Of a stretch of DNA of 64,000 nucleotides, positions 44,019 through 52,456 are shown piece after piece. Position numbers and translations under genes: made by a program. The notes below the pieces were generated by a model, which did no database searches, was not told where the DNA came from, and worked only from the letters and a program-made list of their open reading frames with translations. The stretch's first letter is position 1; every line of letters starts with the position of its first letter. The stretch spans positions 62,001 to 126,000 of the forward strand of contig NZ_CAJF01000006.1 in assembly GCF_000304335.1 (NCBI RefSeq), written 5' to 3'. The DNA comes from Microbacterium yannicii PS01 (GTDB taxonomy: Bacteria > Actinomycetota > Actinomycetes > Actinomycetales > Microbacteriaceae).

Positions 44019-44597
44019 GTGTCGAACTCCGCTCCTCCCCGGGCGATCCCCTCTCGTCAGAACCGCGGTCCTGCCGCCGCGGCCGACAACCGCCGGGCCC
44101 TGATCACCGCCGCGCGCGAGGTGTACGCGGAAGGCGGGCTCGGCGCCCCGTTCAGCGCCGTCGCCAAGCGCGCCGGCGTGGGACAGGGGAGTCTCTACCG
44201 GCACTTCCCGGATCGGATCTCGCTGGCCGTCGCCGTGTTCGAAGACAATGTGCGCGACCTCGAGGAGTACACCGCGTCGTACGACCGGACCGTCGATGAC
44301 CTGCTCGATCGGGTGGTGGACCAGGCCGTGGTCTCGACGGCGTTCATCGAGCTCATCACCGCCGACATGAGCGATCCGCGGGTCGCGGGTCTCGGCGAGC
44401 GGTTCTACCGGCTGGTGGCCGGCGTGGTCGCCCGCGATCATGCGGCCGGGCGGGTCGGAACCCACATCGACACCGACGACGTGACGATGGCGACCGGGAT
44501 GCTGGCGACCGAGCTCGCGCGAGCCGATGCAGCACAGCGGCCCGCCGTCGCAACGCGTGCGCGGGCGCTCTTCCACGCCGCCTTCGCGCCGCGCTGA
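44019..44597 (+). CDS. TetR-family transcriptional regulator
   Basis: 192-residue repressor. The helix-turn-helix spans about residues 28-72 with ALITAAREVYAEGGLGAPF and AKRAGVGQGSLYRHFPDRI; the C-terminal ligand domain is helical and resembles the SBD-type TetR proteins found beside SDR genes. The GTG start has no ribosome binding site and is 6 bases from a -10 box. Divergent from the SDR gene across a perfect palindrome, it most likely controls that gene and itself in response to the SDR substrate or a related compound. Confidence 0.92.
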   Translation: MSNSAPPRAIPSRQNRGPAAAADNRRALITAAREVYAEGGLGAPFSAVAKRAGVGQGSLYRHFPDRISLAVAVFEDNVRDLEEYTASYDRTVDDLLDRVVDQAVVSTAFIELITADMSDPRVAGLGERFYRLVAGVVARDHAAGRVGTHIDTDDVTMATGMLATELARADAAQRPAVATRARALFHAAFAPR

Positions 44598-44627
44598 ACC
44601 GGGTTCGAGCCCGACTATGCTCCTGGC

Positions 44628-44945
44628 ATGGGCAGGTTCATCTACGACACGAGTGGCAACTCGATCGACATCGACGACCGGACGCTCGCTCACCTCCGCA
44701 TCGTCATGATGAACAAGCTCCGCCGCTCGGAGCCCTTCATGTTCGACGTCGAGGTGGGGGACGGCAGCGGCCGGCGCAGCTACTGGATCGCGCCGGCGGT
44801 GCCGCTGCAGTTCCACTTCTTCGGCAGCCGTCCGCCGCGCATCAACCGCCTGTGGGTCGAAGAGCTCATGCTCGCCGCCAGCGGACCGGGAGGACTGACG
44901 ATCCTTCCCGAGCCGTCGGGAGAGGCGGAGCCCGAGGTCGGCTGA
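44628..44945 (+). CDS. DUF7882-type small protein
   Basis: 105 residues beginning MGRFIYDTSGNSIDIDDRTL. The family of ~100-residue Microbacteriaceae proteins is recognised by IDDRTLAHLRIVMMNKLRR near the N-terminus and LWVEELMLAASGPGGLTILPEP near the end. Automated pipelines often label it ATP-dependent DNA ligase, but no ligase motif is present. The ATG has TATGCT ending 6 bases upstream and no ribosome binding site, so it appears leaderless. A second paralogue faces it 42 bases away. The function is unknown. Confidence 0.8.
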   Translation: MGRFIYDTSGNSIDIDDRTLAHLRIVMMNKLRRSEPFMFDVEVGDGSGRRSYWIAPAVPLQFHFFGSRPPRINRLWVEELMLAASGPGGLTILPEPSGEAEPEVG

Positions 44946-44992
44946 GCCGAGATCGGATCGGCCGATTCCGGGTGAGCGGCTCGGCTCTCAGC
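44941..44992. terminator. Imperfect bidirectional hairpin between the DUF7882 paralogues
   Basis: GCTGAGCCGAG (44941-44951) pairs with CTCGGCTCTCAGC (44980-44992) with a two-base bulge. The arms contain both stop codons of the convergent genes, so one structure may end both transcripts. Confidence 0.5.
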
Positions 44993-45428
44993 TGCTGGTG
45001 AGCGTCGTGGACGGGATGTCGCCGCCGGCCACCTTGAGGTTGTCGATCTCGAGGTTCTCGACCTCGACGGTGCCCAGCGTCACGTCGCCCGAGTCGTCAC
45101 CGTCCTGGATCGTGGGAACGGGGCCGGTGTCGAAGTGCTCGGCGACGAGCATGATCCCCCCGGAGGAGTTGGCCGAGTTCGCCAGCTCTTCGATCCACTC
45201 CCGGCTCAGCTCCGTCGGGTCGGGATCGTCGAAGACGAACCGCAGCGGGATCGACGGATGCAGCCAGATCGTGCTGCGGCCCCGCGGCTGGTCGTCGGGG
45301 TGACGCCACGAGACCGTAAAGCTCTCGTCACGCCGAAGCTTCGTTGCGATGACGACCTTCAGGTGCGCCAGCGTACGGTCCTCGATGTGGATCGGCATGG
45401 CCGATCCACCGTAGTAAATCGTGCCCAC
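44988..45428 (-). CDS. DUF7882-type protein with extended acidic tail
   Basis: 146 residues, a paralogue of the neighbouring 105-residue protein. It shares MGTIYYGG, IEDRTLAHLKVVIATKLRR and WIEELANSANSSGGIMLV, then adds about 50 residues rich in Asp, Glu and Val (GTVEVENLEIDNLKVAGGD) that look like a short beta-repeat or disordered tail. The GTG start is preceded at 6 bases by TAGGGT and has no ribosome binding site, so it too seems leaderless. Its head-to-head similarity with the neighbour suggests a local duplication with inversion. The function is unknown. Confidence 0.78.
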   Translation of the reverse strand: MGTIYYGGSAMPIHIEDRTLAHLKVVIATKLRRDESFTVSWRHPDDQPRGRSTIWLHPSIPLRFVFDDPDPTELSREWIEELANSANSSGGIMLVAEHFDTGPVPTIQDGDDSGDVTLGTVEVENLEIDNLKVAGGDIPSTTLTSS

Positions 45429-45511
45429 GCGCTTACCCTAACCCTCCGGACGCACCGCCGCTGGCATGTGGTATAGCGACGCAGCGGGCGCCGTCCGGAC
45501 GCCGTCGTCCG

Positions 45512-46927
45512 TCAGAGGCGAGTCCAGGCCTCCGTGAGGACGCTGCGCAGGATCTGCTCGATCTCGTCGAACTCGCTCGGACCGATCGTGAGAGGCGGTG
45601 CGAGCTGGATGACGGGATCCCCTCGGTCGTCGGCGCGGCAGTAGAGGCCGGCGTCGAACAGGGCCTTCGAGAGGAATCCGCGCAGCAGGCGCTCGGACTC
45701 GTCGTCGTCGAAGGTCTCCTTCGTCGCCTTGTCCTTGACCAGCTCGATGCCGAAGAAGTAGCCGTCGCCGCGCACGTCGCCGACGATCGGGAGGTCGGTG
45801 AGCCTCTCGAGCGTCTTGCGGAAGACCGGCGAGTTCTCACGGACGCGTTCGTTCAGGCCCTCCTCCTCGAAGATGTCCAGGTTCTCCATGGCGACCGCCG
45901 CCGAGACCGGGTGACCGCCGAAGGTGTAGCCGTGATAGAACGCGGTGTCGCCGTGGGCGAAGGGCTCGTAGATGCGGTCCGACACGATGGTGCCGCCCAG
46001 CGGCGAGTAGCCGCTCGTGACGGCCTTGGCGAACGTGATCATGTCGGGCTGGTAGCCGTACGCGTCGCACGCGAACATGTGGCCGATGCGGCCGAAGGCG
46101 CAGATGACCTCGTCAGACACCAGCAGCACGTCGTACTTGTCGCAGATCTCGCGGACGCGCTGGAAGTACCCGGGAGGCGGAGGAAAGCAGCCGCCGGAGT
46201 TCTGCACGGGCTCGAGGAAGACGGCCGCGACGGTGTCGGGCCCTTCGAACTGGATCATCTCCTCGATGCGATCTGCGGCCCAGACGCCGAACTCCTCGAG
46301 GCTCGAGGTCGGCGCGCCCATGTCGGACGCGCGGTAGAAGTTGGTGTTCGGCACCCGGAACCCGCCGGGCGTGAGCGGCTCGAACATGGCCTTCATCGCG
46401 GGGATGCCGGTGATCGCGAGCGCGCCCTGCGGGGTGCCGTGATACGCGACCGAGCGCGAGATCACCTTGTGCTTGGTGGGCTGGCCCTGCAGCTTCCAGT
46501 AGTACTTGGCGAGCTTGAACGCCGTCTCGACGGCCTCGCCGCCGCCGGTGGAGAAGAAGACCTTGTTGAGATCGCCGGGAGCGTAGTCGGCCAGCCGATC
46601 GGCGAGCTCGATCGCCGCGGGGTGGGCGTACGACCAGATCGGGAAGAACGCCAGCTGTTCGGCCTGCCTCGCCGCCGTCTCGGCCAGGCGCTTGCGGCCG
46701 TGGCCCGCCGCGACGACGAACAGGCCCGAGAGGCCGTCGATGTAGCGCTTGCCCTGCGAATCCCAGATGTGGTGACCCTCGCCCTTGACGATGATGGGCA
46801 CGCCGGGACCTTCGGTCATGACGGACTGGCGTGCGAAGTGCATCCACAGATGGTCCTTCGCCATCTGCTGCAGCTCCGCGTCGCTGCGGACAGGGCGCTG
46901 GGTAACGGATTGCTCGGTGGTGGACAT
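45512..46927 (-). CDS. Class III (omega-type) PLP aminotransferase
   Basis: 471-residue PLP-dependent aminotransferase. The N-terminal cofactor region has IWDSQGKRYIDGLSGLFVV, the phosphate site is FFSTGGGEAVETAFKLAKYYW, the Asp that holds the pyridine nitrogen is in LLVSDEVICAFGRIGHMF, and the PLP lysine is in TFAKAVTSGYSPLGGTIV. The length fits putrescine/pyruvate or beta-alanine/pyruvate enzymes of actinobacteria. The ATG at 46927 is chosen as the first in-frame ATG before the conserved start; 106 bases separate it from a LacI gene on the same strand. The amino donor cannot be told. Confidence 0.9.
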   Translation of the reverse strand: MSTTEQSVTQRPVRSDAELQQMAKDHLWMHFARQSVMTEGPGVPIIVKGEGHHIWDSQGKRYIDGLSGLFVVAAGHGRKRLAETAARQAEQLAFFPIWSYAHPAAIELADRLADYAPGDLNKVFFSTGGGEAVETAFKLAKYYWKLQGQPTKHKVISRSVAYHGTPQGALAITGIPAMKAMFEPLTPGGFRVPNTNFYRASDMGAPTSSLEEFGVWAADRIEEMIQFEGPDTVAAVFLEPVQNSGGCFPPPPGYFQRVREICDKYDVLLVSDEVICAFGRIGHMFACDAYGYQPDMITFAKAVTSGYSPLGGTIVSDRIYEPFAHGDTAFYHGYTFGGHPVSAAVAMENLDIFEEEGLNERVRENSPVFRKTLERLTDLPIVGDVRGDGYFFGIELVKDKATKETFDDDESERLLRGFLSKALFDAGLYCRADDRGDPVIQLAPPLTIGPSEFDEIEQILRSVLTEAWTRL

Positions 46928-47033
46928 GGCAGGCCTTCCGTCTGACGTTCTCCCCACGCTACTCGCGTGCCCGGCGCAGCGGCATGCGACGGTTCGTCCG
47001 GTTCGGGCGCCCGATGCGGCGGACCGTCCGTCC

Positions 47034-48026
47034 TCAGCTCGATCCGCGGGGGACCAGCCGCGTCGGTCGGACGATGGGCTCGTCCGGCAGCGCCCCGCCG
47101 TCGGCGGCCTCGGCGAGTGCATCGACCGCCGCCGCCGCCATCTCGCGGATGGGCTGGCGCACGGTGGTGAGTGGGGGCGTCAGCCAGCGCGCGCCACGCA
47201 GGTCGTCGAAGCCCACCACGAGGACGTCGTCGGGGATGCGGCGTCCGGCTGCAGCCGCCGCGCCGTAGACGCCGGCGGCCATCTCGTCGGTGCAGGCGAA
47301 CACCCCCAGTCGCTCGCCCGGTGGAAGCGCGCGCAGCAGCGGGAGGACGGCCTCCCGGGCGCTCGCCGCTCCCCAGTCGCCGCTGACCACCGTGGCTTCC
47401 GTGTCGGGGCTGAGGGTGTGCAGCCCCGCACGGAAGCCCTCGTGCCGGGCTCGTCCGAAGCGGTACGCCGGCGTGCCCCGAACCACTGCGAAGCGGGTCG
47501 CTCCGCGCGAGATCAGGTGCGCCGCGGCCGCCCGGCCGCCCTCGTGATCGGTGGTGCGCACGCTCGCGAGGCCATGGAGCGATTCCGCCCGGGGATCCAG
47601 CAGGATCACCGGGATCTCGGCATCCGCCAGCGCCGCCAGCTGAGACGCGGTCGGCGAGACGAGTCCGAGCACCACACCGGCCGACCCGCGGCGGCGGATG
47701 CGCATCGGCCAGTCGTCGTCGGGACTGTCGCGCTCCTCGGTGAGCACGAGGTCGTAGCCCGCGGCGGCCGCCGCGCTGCGCGCTCCGGCGGTGACCTCGT
47801 CGGAGTAGGGGTTGTGGAAGCCGCTCAGGACGAGATCGATGAGGCGAGCGGATGCCGCGGGCCGCCCGCCGCCGGAGGGGTCCCGGCGATACCCCATGCG
47901 ACGCGCGGCGGCCAGAACCCGCCGCCGTGTGCCCGGGGAGAGGTCGCCGCGGCCCGAGAGCGCGCGCGAGGCGGTCGCGACGCTGACGCCCGCTTCGGCC
48001 GCGACGCTCGCCAGGGTGACTCGCAT
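47034..48026 (-). CDS. LacI-family transcriptional regulator
   Basis: 330 residues. The HTH is at the very N-terminus (VTLASVAAEAGVSVATASRALSG) with hinge and ligand-binding domain after it; FACTDEMAAGVYGAAAAAG and VGFDDLRGARWLTPPLTTV are typical. The ATG at 48026 has GGAGG only one base upstream, so translation may be inefficient or leaderless. It is divergent from a ThuA and Gfo/Idh/MocA operon; the gap contains TTGCGCAA (48037-48044), a CG-centred 8-bp palindrome of the kind bound by LacI regulators. Likely target is the divergent operon and itself. Confidence 0.9.
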   Translation of the reverse strand: MRVTLASVAAEAGVSVATASRALSGRGDLSPGTRRRVLAAARRMGYRRDPSGGGRPAASARLIDLVLSGFHNPYSDEVTAGARSAAAAAGYDLVLTEERDSPDDDWPMRIRRRGSAGVVLGLVSPTASQLAALADAEIPVILLDPRAESLHGLASVRTTDHEGGRAAAAHLISRGATRFAVVRGTPAYRFGRARHEGFRAGLHTLSPDTEATVVSGDWGAASAREAVLPLLRALPPGERLGVFACTDEMAAGVYGAAAAAGRRIPDDVLVVGFDDLRGARWLTPPLTTVRQPIREMAAAAVDALAEAADGGALPDEPIVRPTRLVPRGSS

Positions 48027-48100
48027 GCCTCCAGTTTTGCGCAAGCTTCTCGACCGGCGCGACCACCGGTGGCATGTTCGGAGGGCAGGGAGCTCGCACG

Positions 48101-48139
48101 ATGACGATGACGATGACGACACGAGGAGCAGGCTCATGA
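48101..48139 (+). CDS. Possible 12-residue leader ORF before the ThuA gene
   Basis: ATG at 48101 opens MTMTMTTRGAGS, made in part from three tandem copies of GATGAC (48100-48117). AGGGAG lies upstream, and its TGA overlaps the ATG of the ThuA gene (ATGA). The geometry copies that of the small ORF before the ABC permease at 18538. The ThuA gene also has its own AGGAG, so coupling is less needed here, and chance is a real possibility. Confidence 0.28.
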   Translation: MTMTMTTRGAGS

Positions 48140-48834
48140 CCCGATCGGCGCTGATCGTCCGTGGCGGCTGGGACGGACACCACCCGGTGGAGGCGACGGA
48201 CCTCTTCATGCCGTTCCTGCGCGACTCCGGGTTCGACATCACGATCGAGGAGTCGCCCGACGTCTACGCGGACGCAGCCCGGATGTCGCAGACCGACCTC
48301 GTCGTCCAGTGCGTGACGATGTCCGAGATCTCGGGGGAGGCGGTGGCCGGGCTCCGGTCCGCCGTGGCCGCGGGCACCGGCCTCGCCGGCTGGCACGGCG
48401 GCATCGCCGACTCGTATCGCGCGAGCTCCGACTACCTGCAGCTGGTCGGCGGGCAGTTCGCCACGCATCCGTCGAAGCATCCCGACGAGGTGCACGGAGG
48501 CGAAACCGACAACTACCTCGAGTACACGGTGCAGCTGACCGAGCTCGGGCGCGCGCACGAGATCACCGCGGGGCTCGACGACTTCTCGCTGCGCACCGAG
48601 CAGTACTGGGTGCTCCACGACGATCTGAACGACGTGCTCGCCACCACCACGCACCCGGTGCAGCCCTATCACCCGTGGCACCGCGCCATCACCTCCCCGG
48701 CGGTGTGGACCCGTGAATGGGGCGCCGGGCGCGTGTTCGTCGCGACTCCCGGGCACAGCGTCGATGTGCTCAGCGACCCGAACGTTCGCACGATCATCGA
48801 AAGGGGCATGCTGTGGGCATCGCGCACCCGGTAG
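48136..48834 (+). CDS. ThuA-like domain protein
   Basis: 232-residue ThuA/trehalose-utilisation type protein with a class I glutamine-amidotransferase-like fold. Recognisable parts are ALIVRGGWDGHHPVEATDLF, GTGLAGWHGGIADSYRAS and the C-terminal GAGRVFVATPGHSVDVLSDP. ThuA proteins take part in disaccharide oxidation pathways together with Gfo/Idh/MocA dehydrogenases, often handling 3-keto sugars. The start has AGGAG 7 bases upstream. The stop lies 22 bases inside the next gene, a Gfo/Idh/MocA dehydrogenase, so the two are coupled, and a divergent LacI probably controls them. Confidence 0.9.
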   Translation: MTRSALIVRGGWDGHHPVEATDLFMPFLRDSGFDITIEESPDVYADAARMSQTDLVVQCVTMSEISGEAVAGLRSAVAAGTGLAGWHGGIADSYRASSDYLQLVGGQFATHPSKHPDEVHGGETDNYLEYTVQLTELGRAHEITAGLDDFSLRTEQYWVLHDDLNDVLATTTHPVQPYHPWHRAITSPAVWTREWGAGRVFVATPGHSVDVLSDPNVRTIIERGMLWASRTR

Positions 48835-49916
48835 GCATCGTCGGTCTCGGCGTCATCTCACGGCAGTACCTCGACACGCTCCTGGGGTCTGATCAGGTGC
48901 GCGTCGTCGCCGTCGCAGACCTCGACGCATCGCGTGCGGCCGCCGTGGCCGAGCGCATCCCCGGCTGCCGTGTGCTCACGACGGCCGAGCTCGTCGCCGA
49001 CGACGAGGTGCAGACCGTGCTCAACCTCACGATTCCCGCCGCCCACGCCGAGGTAGCGCTCGCTGCGATCGCGCACGGCAAGGACGTCTACGGCGAGAAG
49101 CCGCTCGCGGCGACGCTCGCCGATGCGATGAGCATCGTGGATGCCGCGACGCGAGCGGGCAGGCGCCTCGGGTGCGCGCCCGACACGGTGCTCGGCACCG
49201 GCGTCCAGACCGCTCGAGCGGCGATCGAGGACGGCCGCATCGGACGCCCCGTCTCGGCGGCCGCGATGTGGATCTCGCCCGGCCACGAGCACTGGCACCC
49301 GCAGCCCGACTTCTACTACCGCGAAGGCGGCGGGCCCCTCCTCGATATGGGTCCGTACTATCTCACGAGCCTGGTGCAGCTGCTCGGCCCCGTCGAGGCG
49401 GTTTCGGGTGCCGCGTCGCGGTCGCGCGCCGAGCGGGTCATCGCCACCGGTCCGCGCGCGGGCGAGTCGATCGGAGTCGAGGTCGACACGCACCTGACCG
49501 GCATCCTGCACCACGCCTCCGGCGCGCTCTCGACGGTCACGATGAGCTTCGACGGCGTCGCGTCGACCGCTGCGCCGATCGAGGTGCACGGTGTGACCGG
49601 CTCCCTCGTGGTGCCCGACCCCAACCACTTCTCCGGCGACGTGCTGCTTCAGCCGCACGGGGAGCAGTGGCAGACCCTTCCGCCCGCCGCCGGATACGTC
49701 GATGCCGGACGCGGTGCCGGACTGATCGACCTCGTGAGCGGCGCCGGCCGTGCCAGCGGCGAGATGGCGCTGCACGTCCTCGAGATCATGACGCTGCTCG
49801 GCGTCTCGGCATCCTCCGGCGTGCGGGAGCGGCTCGCCACAACGGTGACCACGCCCGACCTCGTGCCCCTGACACCGGTGGCGCAGTGGCGCGGGGCTGT
49901 TCCGGCATCCCTCTGA
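48813..49916 (+). CDS. Gfo/Idh/MocA-family sugar dehydrogenase
   Basis: 367-residue NAD(P)-dependent oxidoreductase. The Rossmann motif VGIVGLGVISRQYLDTLLG starts at residue 7; the catalytic EKPLAATLADA follows, then the C-terminal alpha/beta domain with GGGPLLDMGPYYLTSLVQLLG. The GTG at 48813 has AGGGG 7 bases upstream and overlaps the ThuA gene by 22 bases. Together with ThuA it is expected to oxidise or rearrange a sugar or inositol-like substrate, possibly through a 3-keto intermediate. The sugar itself is unknown. Confidence 0.92.
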   Translation: MGIAHPVGIVGLGVISRQYLDTLLGSDQVRVVAVADLDASRAAAVAERIPGCRVLTTAELVADDEVQTVLNLTIPAAHAEVALAAIAHGKDVYGEKPLAATLADAMSIVDAATRAGRRLGCAPDTVLGTGVQTARAAIEDGRIGRPVSAAAMWISPGHEHWHPQPDFYYREGGGPLLDMGPYYLTSLVQLLGPVEAVSGAASRSRAERVIATGPRAGESIGVEVDTHLTGILHHASGALSTVTMSFDGVASTAAPIEVHGVTGSLVVPDPNHFSGDVLLQPHGEQWQTLPPAAGYVDAGRGAGLIDLVSGAGRASGEMALHVLEIMTLLGVSASSGVRERLATTVTTPDLVPLTPVAQWRGAVPASL

Positions 49917-49956
49917 GGCGTCGGCGACCTCGCTCAACAGGACGACGGGGCCTGCC

Positions 49957-49984
49957 CAGGAGGTTCGGCGAGCGAGACCTCCTG
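49957..49984. terminator. Hairpin between convergent dehydrogenase and GH3 genes
   Basis: CAGGAGGT (49957-49964) pairs with ACCTCCTG (49977-49984) over a 12-base loop in the 106-base gap. It is modest in strength and lacks a U-tract, but could serve both convergent transcripts. Confidence 0.45.
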
Positions 49985-50022
49985 CGCAAGCCCGGTCGAC
50001 CTGTCGAAGCGTGCGCCGCTCG

Positions 50023-52410
50023 TCAGGCCACGCGCTCCCTAACGCCGCGCACCACGGTGGCGGTGGCGACGCGGGGATCGTCGAGGCCGACCTCGTAGAG
50101 CGCTCCGGTGACCGTGAGGGCGGCCGTGGTCTCGCGCTCCGCGCAGGACGGTCCGACCCACAGCGTGATGTCGCCGGGCTCGACGATGCGACGGCCCTGC
50201 ACGCCGGTGAACGCCAGGCGCTGCGTGGGAACCTCGAAGCGCACGACGGCCTCCTCACCGGCTTCGAGCGCGATCCGCTCGAATGCGAGCAGCTGCGCGA
50301 CGGGGCGCGTGACGCTGCCGACCTCGTCGCGCGCGTAGAGCTGCACGAGATCGGTGCCCGATCGCTCGCCGGTGTTGCGGACGCGCACCGAGACGGTGAA
50401 GGATGCCCCGGCAGCGACGTCGCCGTCCACCTCGAGGGCGTCGCGAGAGAACGTCGTGTAGGTGAGTCCGTGGCCGAAGGGCAGCAGGGGGTCCGAGTCG
50501 GCGCTGGTCACATCGGACGAGCCGCCCAGGGTCGGATGCAGGTACGAGTACGGCTGCGCGCCGGCGGCGCGGGGGAGTGACACCGGCAGGTGACCCGAGG
50601 GTGAGGCGGTGCCGGCGAGGACCGCTGCGATCGCGCCGCCGCCCTCCTCTCCCGGGAAGAACGCCTGCAGCACGGCGGCCGGGCGCGGAGCCGACGCGTC
50701 GGCCCACGGGCTCGGGGTCGAGCCCGTCGGGACCGCACCGAGCCCGGTGACGGCGCCGCCCTTCACGGCTCGCTCGGGAAGCGCCCATCCGATGGCGTAG
50801 GGCCGCCCGGTGAGCAGGACGAGCACGACCGGCGTGCCGGTGGCGCACACCGCCTCGACCAGCTCGCGCTGGATGCCGGGCAGCTCGAGGGAGTCGACGT
50901 CGTTCCCCTCGCCGACCGTGCCGCGGCCGAACAGTCCCGCCCGGTCGCCGACGACCACGACGGCGACGTCGGCGGCCCGTGCGGCCTCGACGGCGGCAGC
51001 GATGCCGGAGCGATCGTCGCCCTCGACCTCGCACCCGGGCTCGTGCACGATGACGGCGCCGGGGAACTCGGATGCCAGCGCGTCCTGGACGGTCGGCAGC
51101 GAGACGCCGAGCGGCGAGTCGGGATGATGGGCGAGCACGTGGTTCACGAAGGAGTAGCAGCCCATCAGCGCCTCGGAGCTCGCGGCATTGGGGCCGATCA
51201 GCGCGATCCGGTCCGTTCGTCCGGCGCCCAGGGGCAGCAGTCCGTCGTTGCTGAGCAGGACGAGGGACTCCTCGGCCAGCGCGCGGGCGATGGCGCGGTG
51301 TGCGGGCGAGTCGAGGTCGACGCGGCTCGGCGGCGTCTCGAACCGCTCGTCGAGCAGGCCGAGGTCCTCCTTCTGCGCCAGGACGCGCGCGACGGCGCGA
51401 TCGAGCACCTCGGGGTCGAGGATGCCCGCCCGCACGAGTTCGGGGAGCGCCTCGAAGGCGTCGGCGCTGGGCAGCTCGACGTCGATCCCCGCCTCGATCG
51501 CCTGACGTGCCGCGTCGGCGCGATCCGCGGCGACCTGGTGCATCGTCTGAAGGAACGCGATCGAGAAGTAGTCCGAGACAACGACGCCGTCGAATCCCCA
51601 CTCGTCGCGCAGCAGGTCGGTCAGGTACTGCGTGGTCGCTGCCACCGGGATGCCGTCGATCTCGGAGTACGAGTTCATGACGCTGCGGGCGCCGCCCTCG
51701 CGCACCGCCATCTCGAACGGCGGCAGCAGCACGTCCGCGATCTCGCGGGCGCCGGCCTGCACCGGCGCGTGGTTGCGGCCGGCGCGTGAGCCGGAGTAGC
51801 CGACGAAGTGCTTGAGGGTCGCGTGGACGCCCTCGCTCTGCAGCCCGCGCACGTATGCGGTGCCGAGGACTCCGACGAGATAGGGATCCTCGCCGATGCA
51901 CTCGTCCACGCGCCCCCAGCGAGGATCGCGGACGACATCGAGGACGGGAGCCAGGCCCTGATGGATGCCGAGCTCACGCATGGATCGCCCGATGGTGCGG
52001 CCCATCTCCTCGACGAGTGCGGGGTCGAAGGCGGCACCCCAGCCCAGAGGCGTCGGGAAAGTGGCCGCCTTCCAGGCGGCGAGCCCCGTGAGGCACTCTT
52101 CGTGCACGATGGCGGGAATGCCGAGACGGGACCGCTCGCGGAGCCGCCGCTGCTCGCTCCAGAGCCATTCCGCGCGCTCCACCGGCTCGACCGGACGCGT
52201 GCCGTAGACCCGGGTGAGATGGCCTAGACCGTGCGCGGTCGCCTCTTCGTAGCGGGTGGAGGTCTGCATCTCACCGGCCATCGGAGCGACGACCTCGTCG
52301 CCCTGGTCGACCCAGAATCCGACGAGCTGCGCCCGCTTCTCCTCTAGGGTCATCTGCGCGAGCAGGTCGCGGACGCGCGGCGATGCCGCCCGTGCCTCAT
52401 CTGAATACAC
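50023..52410 (-). CDS. GH3 beta-glycosidase (beta-glucosidase/beta-xylosidase)
   Basis: 795-residue family 3 glycoside hydrolase. The N-terminal barrel ends with the nucleophile Asp280 in GVVVSDYFSIAF; KHFVGYS (200-206) is the substrate-binding Lys-His. The second alpha/beta domain has the IALIGPNAASSEALMG segment, and a fibronectin-III-like domain closes the chain (about 680-790). No signal peptide is seen, so it likely cleaves imported oligosaccharides. It lies 46 bases behind the ABC permeases on the same strand and is the last gene of that operon, controlled by the LacI at 55859. The xyl genes next door make xylo-oligosaccharides a plausible substrate, though beta-glucosides are equally possible. 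Confidence 0.92.
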   Translation of the reverse strand: MYSDEARAASPRVRDLLAQMTLEEKRAQLVGFWVDQGDEVVAPMAGEMQTSTRYEEATAHGLGHLTRVYGTRPVEPVERAEWLWSEQRRLRERSRLGIPAIVHEECLTGLAAWKAATFPTPLGWGAAFDPALVEEMGRTIGRSMRELGIHQGLAPVLDVVRDPRWGRVDECIGEDPYLVGVLGTAYVRGLQSEGVHATLKHFVGYSGSRAGRNHAPVQAGAREIADVLLPPFEMAVREGGARSVMNSYSEIDGIPVAATTQYLTDLLRDEWGFDGVVVSDYFSIAFLQTMHQVAADRADAARQAIEAGIDVELPSADAFEALPELVRAGILDPEVLDRAVARVLAQKEDLGLLDERFETPPSRVDLDSPAHRAIARALAEESLVLLSNDGLLPLGAGRTDRIALIGPNAASSEALMGCYSFVNHVLAHHPDSPLGVSLPTVQDALASEFPGAVIVHEPGCEVEGDDRSGIAAAVEAARAADVAVVVVGDRAGLFGRGTVGEGNDVDSLELPGIQRELVEAVCATGTPVVLVLLTGRPYAIGWALPERAVKGGAVTGLGAVPTGSTPSPWADASAPRPAAVLQAFFPGEEGGGAIAAVLAGTASPSGHLPVSLPRAAGAQPYSYLHPTLGGSSDVTSADSDPLLPFGHGLTYTTFSRDALEVDGDVAAGASFTVSVRVRNTGERSGTDLVQLYARDEVGSVTRPVAQLLAFERIALEAGEEAVVRFEVPTQRLAFTGVQGRRIVEPGDITLWVGPSCAERETTAALTVTGALYEVGLDDPRVATATVVRGVRERVA

Positions 52411-52456
52411 GTGGTTCTCTTTCTTCGAGGAGACGGATGCCGCGGCATCCGTCTGA

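Noticed and set aside
44597..44616. tRNA-like T-arm (GGGTTCGAGCCC)
   Set aside because: No acceptor, anticodon or D arm around it, the loop is one base short, and the TATGCT box of the next gene lies in the same place.
44628..45428. ATP-dependent DNA ligase label for the two DUF7882 proteins
   Set aside because: No KxDG adenylation motif or ligase domain is present in proteins of 105 and 146 residues.
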